Below are positions 56,907 through 64,000 of a stretch of 64,000 nt of DNA, one piece after another. The stretch's first letter is position 1. Every line of letters begins with the position of its first letter. The DNA comes from Prauserella aidingensis (GTDB lineage: Bacteria > Actinomycetota > Actinomycetes > Mycobacteriales > Pseudonocardiaceae): NCBI RefSeq assembly GCF_024171865.1, contig NZ_JAMTCN010000018.1, positions 56,312 to 120,311 of the forward strand. Reading direction: 5' to 3'. The notes under the pieces are model-generated. The model was given only the letters and a program-made list of their open reading frames with translations, ran no database searches and was not told where the DNA came from. The translations under genes were made by a program, and so were the position numbers.

Positions 56907-56938
56907 CCGGTGCCCGGCGGGTCAGCCGGCGGCACCGG
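56907..56938. terminator. Terminator hairpin between convergent DUF3017 and MFS genes
   Basis: CCGGTGCC-CGGC and GCCG-GC-GGCACCGG fold into a long stem with a 2-nt bulge. It lies 22 nt after the DUF3017 stop and directly before the MFS stop. Confidence 0.65.
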
Positions 56939-56941
56939 TCG

Positions 56942-58153
56942 TCACACCAGCGCGGGCTGTTCGGCGGGTGCGATGTCCTCGGCGGCTGCCGAGGGGACGG
57001 TGGCCGCCTTCTCCCTGCGTTCGGTGAGTGCGGCCACGACGGCCAGGCTCAGGCCCAGCGCCGCGAGGAGCGCGCCGACCACGTTCGGGGACACGAGGCC
57101 GAGGCCGCCTGCGATGACGACACCGCCGAGGTAGGCGCCGATCGAGTTGGCGATGTTGAAGGCCGACTGGATCGCAGCCGACACGAGCGACGGGCTGCCG
57201 CCCGCCTTCTCCATGACGCGGGCCTGCAGGATCGGGCCGACCATGAACGAGGTCAGGCCCACCAGGAAGATCGTGATCGTGGCGCCGATCTTGCTGCCCG
57301 CGGTGACGGTGAACAGGGCCAGCACCACGGCGAGGCCGGCCAGCGCGCCGCACAGCGCGGGCGTCGGGTTGCGGTCGGCGAGCCGCCCGCCGAGGACGTT
57401 GCCGAGCGTCATGCCGACACCGGCCAGCGACAGCAGCAGCGTCACGGTCGCGGGGTCGAAGCCGGCGACGTCGGTCATCATCGGCGTGACGTAGCTCAGG
57501 CAGGCGAACCCGCCGCCCATGCCGAACGTGACGATCGCCAGCGCCAGCCACACCTGCGGTTTGCGGAAGGCTGCGACCTCACCGCGGAGCGAGGCGCCGG
57601 CAGGCGCCCCCTGGTGAGGCACGAGCTTCATCACGGCGACCAGCGCGACCACGCCGATCAGCGCGACCACGGCGAACGTGGCGCGCCAGCCGAACTGCTG
57701 GCCGAGCAGGGTTCCGAGTGGCACGCCGACGACGTTCGCGAGCGTCAGGCCCATGAACATCATCGACACCGCCTTGGCCTTGGCTCCGCGGTCGACGAGG
57801 CTCGCGGCGACGACGGCGCCCGCGCCGAAGAACGCGCCGTGGGGCAGGCCCGCGACGAACCGGAACAACACGCCCAGCTCGTGGCTCGGGGACAGGACGA
57901 ACAGGGTGTTCCCTGCGACGAACAGGCCCATCATCGCCAGGAGCATCGTTTTGCGGGGGAGTCGCACGGCGGCGGCGGTGAGCAGCGGAGCGCCCACGAC
58001 GACGCCGAGCGCATAGGCGGAGATGAGGTGTCCTGCCGACGGAATGGACACCCCGAAATCGGCGGCGGCCTGGGGCAGCACGCCCATCATGACGAATTCG
58101 GTGGTTCCGATGCCGAAGGCACCGATGGCCAGCGCGAGAAGCGCGACGGGCAC
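56942..58153 (-). CDS. MFS exporter, DHA1 (AraJ/PbuE-like) family
   Basis: A 403-residue protein with 12 predicted helices. The start LLALAIGAFGIGTTEFVMMGVLPQAAADFGV is characteristic of AraJ/NepI/PbuE-like drug or nucleoside/sugar exporters, and GRLADRNPTPAL lies in the loop after helix 8. The substrate cannot be assigned. The GTG at 58153 has GAGGAG 5 nt upstream; an earlier in-frame start lacks homology. Confidence 0.92.
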   Translation of the reverse strand: MPVALLALAIGAFGIGTTEFVMMGVLPQAAADFGVSIPSAGHLISAYALGVVVGAPLLTAAAVRLPRKTMLLAMMGLFVAGNTLFVLSPSHELGVLFRFVAGLPHGAFFGAGAVVAASLVDRGAKAKAVSMMFMGLTLANVVGVPLGTLLGQQFGWRATFAVVALIGVVALVAVMKLVPHQGAPAGASLRGEVAAFRKPQVWLALAIVTFGMGGGFACLSYVTPMMTDVAGFDPATVTLLLSLAGVGMTLGNVLGGRLADRNPTPALCGALAGLAVVLALFTVTAGSKIGATITIFLVGLTSFMVGPILQARVMEKAGGSPSLVSAAIQSAFNIANSIGAYLGGVVIAGGLGLVSPNVVGALLAALGLSLAVVAALTERREKAATVPSAAAEDIAPAEQPALV

Positions 58154-58594
58154 GGTTCTCCTCTCGGGGAAGCAGGGTCGGGTGGGGCAGCCCGGTGCGG
58201 ATGGTCGGCGCTGATCGGGGCCGGGCTTGACGGGCCTGCGCGGTGACGTGCACGGGGGAGCGCAGGCCGGGCGGGGAGCGTGGACCACGATGATCGACTG
58301 GATCGTTCAAGTCGTGTCCCAAAAAAAGAACAGTCGACCGCGTGCCGTCGCGGATAACTGCTCCGTACTCGAGTGTGAACGCATCGATATGCGGTTGTCA
58401 TCCCGGCGCCTTGCTCACGGCGGGTGACCATCGCCACGGTGTCGGGGCGTAACGCCCGCCCGGAGGCTCGCGGCCCCGGCCGCACTGCGCGGGAGCGGCG
58501 CGGCCGGGGCCGTGTCCGGCACGGATCGGCCCTCCGACCAGGGCTTCACGTCGGGTGTGGCGGGCGTCTCGCCCGCCGTGCGAGTCGCGCTGGG
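58154..58594. other. Upstream region of the MFS gene, no gene seen
   Basis: The stretch from 58280 to 58400 is A/T-richer than its surroundings and holds an A7 run (58321-58327) with GATCGACTGGATC-type repeats nearby, likely the promoter of the MFS gene. No credible coding frame is present. A hairpin at 58471-58512 is listed separately. Confidence 0.45.
58471..58512 (-). terminator. Hairpin downstream of the DUF1918 gene
   Basis: CGGCCCCGGCCGC pairs perfectly with GCGGCCGGGGCCG over a 16-nt loop, 83 nt past the DUF1918 stop on the minus strand. It is probably a terminator; there is no T-tract. Confidence 0.5.
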
Positions 58595-58795
58595 TCAGGA
58601 CGGCTGCTGGGTGTGCGTGTCCTCGACCTCGCAGTCCGGGCCGGGGAACACCAGCCGTTCGTGACCGTCGGTGAAATGCACGAGGTAGGGCGGCCTGCCC
58701 GCTTCGCCGCGGACCTCCACGATCTCGCCCAGGCGTTCGGGCTCGCCCACGACCCGGCCGTGCACGCGGATCCGGTCGCCGACCACTGCCTGCAT
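58595..58795 (-). CDS. DUF1918 protein
   Basis: A 66-residue protein, essentially one DUF1918 domain: MQAVVGDRIRVHGRVVGEPE, RRG-like EVRGEAGRPPYLVHFTDG and HERLVFPGPDCEVED. This small beta-barrel-like domain is common in actinobacteria and of unknown function. The ATG at 58795 has GGAGGT 7 nt upstream, which excludes the longer frame. Confidence 0.93.
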   Translation of the reverse strand: MQAVVGDRIRVHGRVVGEPERLGEIVEVRGEAGRPPYLVHFTDGHERLVFPGPDCEVEDTHTQQPS

Positions 58796-58879
58796 GACGT
58801 TCACCTCCGCTGGGTGCGATTGCCGGTGTGTTCCAGCGTAGGAGCGAGTCTGCGGGTCGGGCGAGTCGATCACGCCGGG

Positions 58880-59722
58880 TCAGCCGGTCAGCGGCGCGGC
58901 GGCCGTGGCCAGCCGGTCGAGACAGCCGGCGGGCACGTGGTGGGGCAGGTTGAAGACGACGAGGTCGACGCCCGCCTCGCGGTAGCCTGCGGCCTCCTCG
59001 ACGGCGGGCTCGATGCCGGTCTCGGCGTGGACGCGGACGTTGACCGAGCGGGTGATCTCCGCGGGATCGCGGCCGACGTCGGCGCAGTGGGCGCGCAGCA
59101 CGTCGTCGAGCTCGCGCCAGTGCTCGGGGGACCGTGCGCCCGCGTGCCACTGCTGCGCCCACTGCGCGGCCGCCCGCAGCGTGCGTTTCGGTCCCGTGCC
59201 GCCGATGACGATGGGCGGGTGCGGCCGCTGCACCGGCTTCGGTTCGCAACGCGCGCCGGTCAGCTGCACATGCGTGCCCGCGAAGTCGGTGACCTCCTGC
59301 GACAGCAATCCGATGATCGCCTGCACGCCCTCGTCGAACAGGTCGAAGCGCTGCTTCAGCGGTGGCAGTTCGATGCCGTAGGCGTCGCACTCCTGCTGCA
59401 TCCATCCGGCACCGAGGCCGATCTCGAGCCTGCCGCCGGAGATGACGTCGGTCGTGGCCGCCATGTTCGCCAGCACCGCGGGGTGGCGGTAGACCATGCC
59501 TGTGACCTGGCAGCCGATGCGGATCCGGCGGGTGGCCTGCGCCATCGCGGCGAGCATCGTCCACGCCTCGTAGTTGGGCGCGGCCAGGTCGCCGGAGAGC
59601 GGGTAGAAGTGGTCCCAGTTCCACGCCGACTCGAACAGTTCGATGTCGTCGGCGGCTTGCCACACGTCGACCAGTTCCTGCCACGGCGTGTGCTCGGGCT
59701 TGGTCTTGATTCCCAGTCGCAT
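58880..59722 (-). CDS. LLM-class F420-dependent oxidoreductase
   Basis: A 280-residue TIM-barrel flavin/F420 enzyme of the luciferase-like family. It begins MRLGIKTKPEHTPWQELVDV and has AWTMLAAMAQATRRIRIGCQVTG, GRLEIGLGAGW, and PIVIGGTGPKRTLRAAAQWA, typical of the F420 subgroup. Its substrate is unknown. It is divergent from icd. Confidence 0.9.
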   Translation of the reverse strand: MRLGIKTKPEHTPWQELVDVWQAADDIELFESAWNWDHFYPLSGDLAAPNYEAWTMLAAMAQATRRIRIGCQVTGMVYRHPAVLANMAATTDVISGGRLEIGLGAGWMQQECDAYGIELPPLKQRFDLFDEGVQAIIGLLSQEVTDFAGTHVQLTGARCEPKPVQRPHPPIVIGGTGPKRTLRAAAQWAQQWHAGARSPEHWRELDDVLRAHCADVGRDPAEITRSVNVRVHAETGIEPAVEEAAGYREAGVDLVVFNLPHHVPAGCLDRLATAAAPLTG

Positions 59723-60029
59723 CGGTCGTCAGTCCTACCGCGTCCGGTCCTGCCCGTGCCGGACGCGGTAGGGCGTGTCCGATCCCACGTGATCGATGCA
59801 GCCCGGACGTCTGCACCGGGGCGCTCCCGGCACGTAGATTGCGAGGTGAGCTGCGATTCGTCGGCGTCGCCGTGGTCCGGATTCGTACTGGCCAGTAACC
59901 AGGGGGCGCCGGGCCGGTGTCAATTCAGCAGTACGCTTGTACCGCTACGCAACGGCTAATGCGCAGCGGTATCAGGCGAACACGAACGCGAGATCCGCGA
60001 CGCGAAAGCGAGAGGAGCGCCGCCAGCTC
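59723..60029. other. Divergent promoter region of the LLM and icd genes
   Basis: This 307-bp gap contains no coding frame of interest. AGAGGAG at 60011-60017 is the icd ribosome site, 12 nt before its ATG. I cannot assign a promoter with confidence. Confidence 0.4.
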
Positions 60030-61253
60030 ATGGCCAAGATCAAGGTCGAGGGCACCGTCGTCGAACTCGACGGCGACGAGATGACCCGCATCATCTGGCA
60101 GTTCATCAAGGACAAACTGATCCACCCGTACCTCGACGTGAACCTCGAGTACTACGACCTGGGGATCGAGGAGCGCGACCGGACCGACGACCAGATCACG
60201 GTCGACGCGGCGAACGCCATCAACAAGCACGGCGTCGGCGTCAAGTGCGCCACGATCACGCCGGACGAGGCGCGCGTCGAGGAGTTCGGGCTGAAGAAGA
60301 TGTGGCGGAGCCCGAACGGCACCATCCGCAACATCCTCGGCGGCGTCATCTTCCGTGAGCCGATCGTCATCCAGAACATCCCGCGCCTGGTGCCGGGCTG
60401 GACGAAGCCGGTCATCGTCGGCCGTCACGCCCACGGTGACCAGTACAAGGCCACCGACTTCAAGGTCCCCGGCCCGGGCACGGTCACGATGACCTACACG
60501 CCCGCGGACGGCTCCGAGCCGATGGAGTTCGAGGTCGCGAACTTCCCCGAGGGCGGCGGCGTCGCGATGGGCATGTACAACTACCGCAAGTCCATCGAGG
60601 ACTTCGCGCGCGCCTCGCTGCAGTACGGCCTCGATCGCGGGTTCCCGGTCTACATGTCGACCAAGAACACGATCCTCAAGGCCTACGACGGCATGTTCAA
60701 GGACACCTTCGAGGAGATCTACGAGAAGGAGTTCAAGGCCGACTTCGAGGCGAAGGGCCTCACCTACGAGCACCGGCTGATCGACGACATGGTCGCCGCG
60801 TCACTCAAGTGGGACGGCGGCTACGTCTGGGCCTGCAAGAACTACGACGGTGACGTGCAGTCCGACACGGTCGCGCAGGGCTACGGCTCGCTCGGCCTGA
60901 TGACGTCGGTGCTGCGCAGCCCGGACGGCCGCACCGTCGAGGCCGAGGCCGCGCACGGCACGGTGACCCGGCACTACCGCCAGCACCAGCAGGGCAAGGC
61001 CACGTCGACCAACCCGATCGCGTCGATCTTCGCCTGGACCCGTGGCCTCGAGCACCGTGGCCAGCTGGACGGCAACTCGGAGCTGATCGACTTCGCGGGC
61101 AAGCTCGAGCAGGTCGTCATCGAGTCCGTCGAGAGCGGCAAGATGACCAAGGACCTCGCGCTGCTGGTCGGCGGAGACACGCCGTTCCAGACCACCGAGG
61201 AATTCCTGGCGACCCTGGACGAGAACCTCCAGAAGAAGATGGCTCAGGGCTGA
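60030..61253 (+). CDS. icd: NADP-dependent isocitrate dehydrogenase
   Basis: A 407-residue homodimeric type II enzyme (eukaryote-like, as M. tuberculosis Icd1) oxidising isocitrate to 2-oxoglutarate. Key segments are [32 protein letters not shown] (substrate-binding Ser/Asn), [52 protein letters not shown] (metal-binding Asp) and the NADP-binding [10 protein letters not shown]. It is monocistronic with a strong terminator. Confidence 0.97.
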   Translation: MAKIKVEGTVVELDGDEMTRIIWQFIKDKLIHPYLDVNLEYYDLGIEERDRTDDQITVDAANAINKHGVGVKCATITPDEARVEEFGLKKMWRSPNGTIRNILGGVIFREPIVIQNIPRLVPGWTKPVIVGRHAHGDQYKATDFKVPGPGTVTMTYTPADGSEPMEFEVANFPEGGGVAMGMYNYRKSIEDFARASLQYGLDRGFPVYMSTKNTILKAYDGMFKDTFEEIYEKEFKADFEAKGLTYEHRLIDDMVAASLKWDGGYVWACKNYDGDVQSDTVAQGYGSLGLMTSVLRSPDGRTVEAEAAHGTVTRHYRQHQQGKATSTNPIASIFAWTRGLEHRGQLDGNSELIDFAGKLEQVVIESVESGKMTKDLALLVGGDTPFQTTEEFLATLDENLQKKMAQG

Positions 61254-61272
61254 GAGCGGTCGTTTCGCTCCC

Positions 61273-61309
61273 ACGGGCCCCGGCAGGACGACCTCCTGCC
61301 GGGGCCCGT
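61273..61309 (+). terminator. Terminator after icd
   Basis: A perfect 15-bp stem, ACGGGCCCCGGCAGG with CCTGCCGGGGCCCGT, loop of 7 nt. Confidence 0.8.
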
Positions 61310-61429
61310 CGCTGTGCGTGGCCGGTGTTCGCCGGGCCGAGTGGTTGCGCCTTCCGGGGCTTACGGGACGGGAAACCCGGGCCGTACCCTCCCGACGAGT
61401 GCATGTCGGGGAACGGATAAGGAGCACTC

Positions 61430-61750
61430 GTGATACTCGGGATCCCGAAGCGGACGTTGCTCATCTTCGTGGCGCTGGTCGCCGTGATCGTGCTGTACGC
61501 GGTGACCGGGGGTGAGCTGAGCTCGGAGGCCGAGGGCTCGAACGGGGACGGCGGCTGCAGCATGACGGTCGATGCGGACGTGCTGAACGTGCGGTCCGGA
61601 CCGTCGACCGGCGACGCGGTCGTCGGCACACTCGAGCAGGATGCCGAGACCGACGCCACCACCGAGGTGCGCGACGGGTTCCGCAAACTCGCCGACGGCG
61701 AGTGGGCGGCGGAGGACTTCCTCGAACCGGTCGACGGCGCCTCCTGCTGA
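61430..61750 (+). CDS. Membrane-anchored bacterial SH3 domain protein
   Basis: A 106-residue protein with an N-terminal membrane helix (about 9-26) and one SH3b domain: VDADVLNVRSGPSTGDAVVGTLEQDAETDATTEVRDGFRKL, then ADGEWAAEDFLEPV. The two Cys residues (in GGCSM and GASC) flank the domain and could form a disulfide outside the cell. SH3b domains usually bind cell wall peptides. The GTG at 61430 has AAGGAG 6 nt upstream. Confidence 0.88.
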   Translation: MILGIPKRTLLIFVALVAVIVLYAVTGGELSSEAEGSNGDGGCSMTVDADVLNVRSGPSTGDAVVGTLEQDAETDATTEVRDGFRKLADGEWAAEDFLEPVDGASC

Positions 61751-61773
61751 CACCACAACTGAGCGGTTCCAGT

Positions 61774-61823
61774 GCCCCCAAGGGCACCTTGGTCGCATTC
61801 AACGCGACGAATCGTCCCCTCGC
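61774..61823. repeat. REP-like element, single arm
   Basis: This sequence starts GCCCCCAAGGGCACCTTGG and ends TCCCCTCGC, and matches the left arm at 9557-9605 with one gap and few changes. It lies between the SH3 gene and xth. No inverted partner is obvious here. Confidence 0.7.
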
Positions 61824-61952
61824 GGTCACACCGTTCGGGCGCATGCGTTGAGCACCGCCACGTGGAGCGTGTCCGGTTGGGTGGTCGTGTGTGAGACGGG
61901 TGAGTGCCGCGAACGTTCCCCTCGCAGCGCCCGCCGGTTTCCCTGCGCGGGA

Positions 61953-61975
61953 TCGTCGGGGAGGCCGGATAACCT
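61953..61975 (+). promoter_or_regulatory. PafBC-type damage promoter of xth
   Basis: TCGTCGGGG, eight bases, then TAACCT. Seven of nine upstream positions and the exact N8 spacing agree with TTGTCRGTG-N8-TAnnnT. The GTG of xth begins 8 nt after the -10, so the transcript should be leaderless. Confidence 0.6.
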
Positions 61976-61982
61976 GGGGCGC

Positions 61983-62792
61983 GTGTTCACCGTCTCCACC
62001 GTCAACGTCAACGGCATCCGCGCGGCCGCGAAGAAGGGCTTCACCGAGTGGTTCGCCGGCACGCAGGCCGACGTCGTGGCCTGCCAGGAGGTGCGCGCCG
62101 ACCTCGACGCCATCCCGAAGGCGCTCGTCGACCCAGAGGGGTGGCACGCCGCCCACGCCGTGTGCGAGGTGAAGGGCCGCAACGGCGCGTCGCTCTACAG
62201 CCGGTCCGAACCGGAGGCCTCGCGTATCGGATTCGGCGAGGCCGAGTTCGAGGCGAGCGGGCGGTACGTCGAGATGGAGCTGCCCGGCGTCGTCGTGGCG
62301 AGCCTGTACCTGCCGAGCGGCGAGGTCGGCACCCCGCGGCAGGACGAGAAGGAGCGCTTCCTCGACGCCTTCCTGCCGTACCTCGTCGAACTGCGCGAGA
62401 AGGCGGCCGCCGACGGACGCGAGGTCGTCGTGATGGGCGACTGGAACATCGCCCACGCCGAGATCGACCTGAAGAACTGGAAGGGCAACAGGAAGAACTC
62501 GGGTTTCCTTCCGGAGGAGCGCGAGTGGATGGGCCGCGTGTTCGGCGAGGCGGGGTACGTCGACGTGCAGCGCAGGCTCGACCCGGACGGCCCAGGCCCG
62601 TACACGTGGTGGTCCTACCGCGGCAAGGCGTTCGACAACGACTCGGGCTGGCGGATCGACTACGTGGCCGCGACGCCGGGCCTGGCCGAGACGTGCACCT
62701 CGGTGGTGGTCGAGCGGGCTCCGTCGTACGACCAGCGCTGGTCCGACCACGCCCCGGTCACGGCGACGTTCGATTGGTCGCCCACGGTCTGA
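61983..62792 (+). CDS. xth: Exonuclease III / AP endonuclease
   Basis: A 269-residue EEP-family nuclease that cuts at abasic sites in base excision repair. Catalytic motifs are STVNVNGIRAA (Asn), ACQEVR (Glu), GDWNIAH (Asp-Asn), GWRIDYV (Asp) and the terminal SDHAPV (Asp-His). The GTG at 61983 gives the family N-terminus and sits directly after a -10 sequence, fitting leaderless translation. Confidence 0.96.
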   Translation: MFTVSTVNVNGIRAAAKKGFTEWFAGTQADVVACQEVRADLDAIPKALVDPEGWHAAHAVCEVKGRNGASLYSRSEPEASRIGFGEAEFEASGRYVEMELPGVVVASLYLPSGEVGTPRQDEKERFLDAFLPYLVELREKAAADGREVVVMGDWNIAHAEIDLKNWKGNRKNSGFLPEEREWMGRVFGEAGYVDVQRRLDPDGPGPYTWWSYRGKAFDNDSGWRIDYVAATPGLAETCTSVVVERAPSYDQRWSDHAPVTATFDWSPTV

Positions 62793-62951
62793 GTGTCGCC
62801 GCCGCACGCTTCCGCGCTGCGGCGTCGGGTGATCGATCCCGTTGCGGTCCACGGCCGCGGCGGCTGGGGCCGGCGCGGTTGTCCGCCGGTCCCTCCCGTG
62901 GTCCTCGAGTTCCGGCCCGGCGCCGGCGCGAGGTGCCTCGACGAGTTCGAC

Positions 62952-62982
62952 TTGACTTCCAGTTAGCTCGAGATTTGAGACT
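62952..62982 (+). promoter_or_regulatory. MerR-type promoter candidate with 19-bp spacer
   Basis: TTGACT and GAGACT are separated by 19 bases, and the spacer contains the imperfect inverted repeat TCCAGTTAGCTCGA (10 of 14 positions symmetrical). Long spacers with internal dyads are typical of promoters activated by MerR/SoxR proteins. The -10 ends 6 nt before the next ATG. Confidence 0.4.
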
Positions 62983-62988
62983 GGTCGC

Positions 62989-63375
62989 ATGTTGAAGCCT
63001 GATGAGGGACCGATCCTCTTCCGTAACACCATGCGGATCTTCGACGGACACCTCGCCGAGTTCACCAGGGAGGTGCGTCGGGCGGTGGAGTTCGTCGAGG
63101 AGCACGGCCCGCAGCTCATGGTGGACGTGTTCATCGACGAGGAGCGGATGCTGGCCTACAGCTACCAGCTTTACCGCGACTCGGACGCCATCCGCGAGCA
63201 CTGGCGACTGTCGGACCCCTACATTCGCGGCGTCATGGAGCACTGCGAGGTCGAGCGCTTCGATGTTCACGGCCACCCGGACGACGGCATCCGCGAAGGC
63301 ATGCGCCCCATGGCCGAAGGCGGAACGCCGTTCACGATCACCCAGAGGGCGGTCGGCTTCGCCCGTTTCGCCTAG
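62989..63375 (+). CDS. Small ferredoxin-fold protein, possibly ABM-like
   Basis: A 128-residue protein. FRNTMRIFDGHLAEFTREVRRAVEFVEEHGPQLMVDVFIDEERMLAYSYQLYRDSDAIREHWRL reads as beta-alpha-beta-beta, as in dimeric alpha/beta-barrel (ABM-type) proteins; the catalytic role is unknown. It starts at ATG 62989, probably leaderless from the promoter just upstream, and stands alone. The assignment to a fold is by pattern only. Confidence 0.6.
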   Translation: MLKPDEGPILFRNTMRIFDGHLAEFTREVRRAVEFVEEHGPQLMVDVFIDEERMLAYSYQLYRDSDAIREHWRLSDPYIRGVMEHCEVERFDVHGHPDDGIREGMRPMAEGGTPFTITQRAVGFARFA

Positions 63376-63552
63376 GTGTGTGGAAACGGGGCCCTGGTGT
63401 GGAGGTGCGGGGAGGTCTCCGGCAGCTGGACGGCCTACGCGCCGCGCCCACCGGGACTGTCTGCGCACACGCATGTGCTGCGCTCGGCGCCGCGTGTCCC
63501 GCGTTCGGGAGGTCGTGTTCTGCGGTTCGGCTCCGGTGGTGGGGCCCCGCAG

Positions 63553-64000
63553 CTAGAACGGTGGCCTGTCGTCGTTGTCGTGCGGCGTGCCGCTGGTGTC
63601 TCGTGCCGGTGGGGCTTCGTCGGCGTGGCGGCGCGTCTGGGTGTGACGTGTTGGGGCGGTGCGGGCCGGGGCATGGTGTGTCGGTGAAGTGCCACGTGCC
63701 GGGGTGGTGCGTGTCCGTGTGAGGACGGGGTGGCGGTGTGCGGTGTAGGTCGCCCCGTGTGGGGTGGTCACTCGGGTGGTGCCGTGAATGGTGTCGTAGT
63801 GGGCGCTCCAACGGGGATCGTGTTTGAGTCGGTGGTGGCGTCGGCAGCGTGGACCACCGTTGGCCACCGACGTGGCGCCGCCACCGCCGTCGGTGGTCCA
63901 GGCTTGTTCGTGGTCGTGGTCGCAATGCCGAGCGGGACGGTGGCACCAGGGCATGACGCATTCCCGGTCGCGCACCCGCACAAGCTCGCGGATCGTCGCG
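63553..64000 (-). CDS. DUF222/HNH endonuclease-family protein, 5' part outside the window
   Basis: The frame is open to the right edge; the visible 148 residues are the C-terminus. The HNH motif is RVRDRECVMPWCHRPARHCDHDHEQAW with TSVANGGPRCRRHHRLKH, including the CxxC-like pair, DHDH and HH. The tail is rich in Thr, His, Pro and Arg. DUF222-HNH genes are multi-copy in many high-GC actinobacteria and often lie near mobile introns, but no intron is visible here. Confidence 0.9.
   Translation of the reverse strand, partial: ATIRELVRVRDRECVMPWCHRPARHCDHDHEQAWTTDGGGGATSVANGGPRCRRHHRLKHDPRWSAHYDTIHGTTRVTTPHGATYTAHRHPVLTRTRTTPARGTSPTHHAPARTAPTRHTQTRRHADEAPPARDTSGTPHDNDDRPPF

Noticed and set aside
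58321..58327. A7/T7 run as a terminator of the DUF1918 gene or MFS gene
   Set aside because: Only a 5-bp stem (CCGCG/CGCGG) lies near it on the minus strand, and it is upstream of the MFS start; it more likely belongs to the promoter region.
61880..61930. GAACGTTC upstream of xth as a LexA box
   Set aside because: The half-sites are directly adjacent with no 4-nt spacer. The PafBC pattern nearer the start explains regulation better.

Overview
The window is a GC-rich actinobacterial chromosome segment. Gene content, codon bias towards G/C in third positions, frequent GTG starts and many ATGA/GTGA stop-start overlaps all fit this. Several blocks keep the gene order I know from Mycobacterium tuberculosis: chorismate mutase, uvrD1/pcrA, M23 peptidase, sucC-sucD, Rv0954-like, Rv0955-like and purN-purH (Rv0948c to Rv0957), and folD-DUF3017. 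A family such as Pseudonocardiaceae is my best guess, but this is inference only.

Layout. 1-3.4 kb: a degenerate aldehyde dehydrogenase-like gene, guaA and a GIDE-domain membrane protein. 3.4-5.3 kb: a rifampicin-monooxygenase-like gene (rox) preceded by a sequence resembling the rifamycin-associated element. 5.3-9.5 kb: a PspC/LiaF-like membrane protein divergent from a PspC-histidine kinase/NarL-type regulator pair, with the same 19-bp operator on both sides. 9.5-13 kb: a REP-like inverted repeat, a DMT exporter, a ClC channel divergent from a MarR regulator. 13-18.8 kb: a Ser/Thr kinase with a downstream kinase-fold protein lacking the catalytic Asp, then proline-rich membrane proteins. 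18.9-34 kb: chorismate mutase with a Phe/Phe/Tyr leader peptide attenuator, pcrA, a small damage-inducible-looking gene, an M23 peptidase, a large membrane protein, sucCD, two membrane proteins and purNH.

34.7-41.5 kb is the most unusual part. A four-gene operon with overlapping or nearly touching genes encodes a Pls/PosA-like single-module NRPS (the architecture of epsilon-poly-lysine and poly-ornithine synthetases), a BPL_N/GATase-like protein, a dimethylargininase-fold protein with its catalytic His position changed to Asp, and an HGSNAT-type membrane acyltransferase. I propose this as an uncharacterised poly-(basic amino acid) pathway with tailoring.

41.4-43.6 kb: a STAS protein and two GAF-ANTAR proteins. 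43.7-50.9 kb: an SOS mutagenesis cassette (imuA', imuB, a 56-residue ORF, dnaE2) under a LexA-type box, followed by a pentapeptide-repeat gene. 51-54.5 kb: a long TNT-domain protein with a YezG-like N-terminus. 54.6-64 kb: a DMT protein, folD, DUF3017, an MFS exporter, DUF1918, an LLM oxidoreductase, icd, an SH3 protein, xth, a small ferredoxin-fold protein and the end of a DUF222/HNH gene.

DNA damage is a recurring theme. Besides the LexA box at the mutasome, pcrA, the small gene at 22.2 kb and xth carry sequences matching the RecA-independent (PafBC) promoter pattern with exact N8 spacing. I found no tRNA, rRNA, CRISPR array, insertion sequence or prophage.
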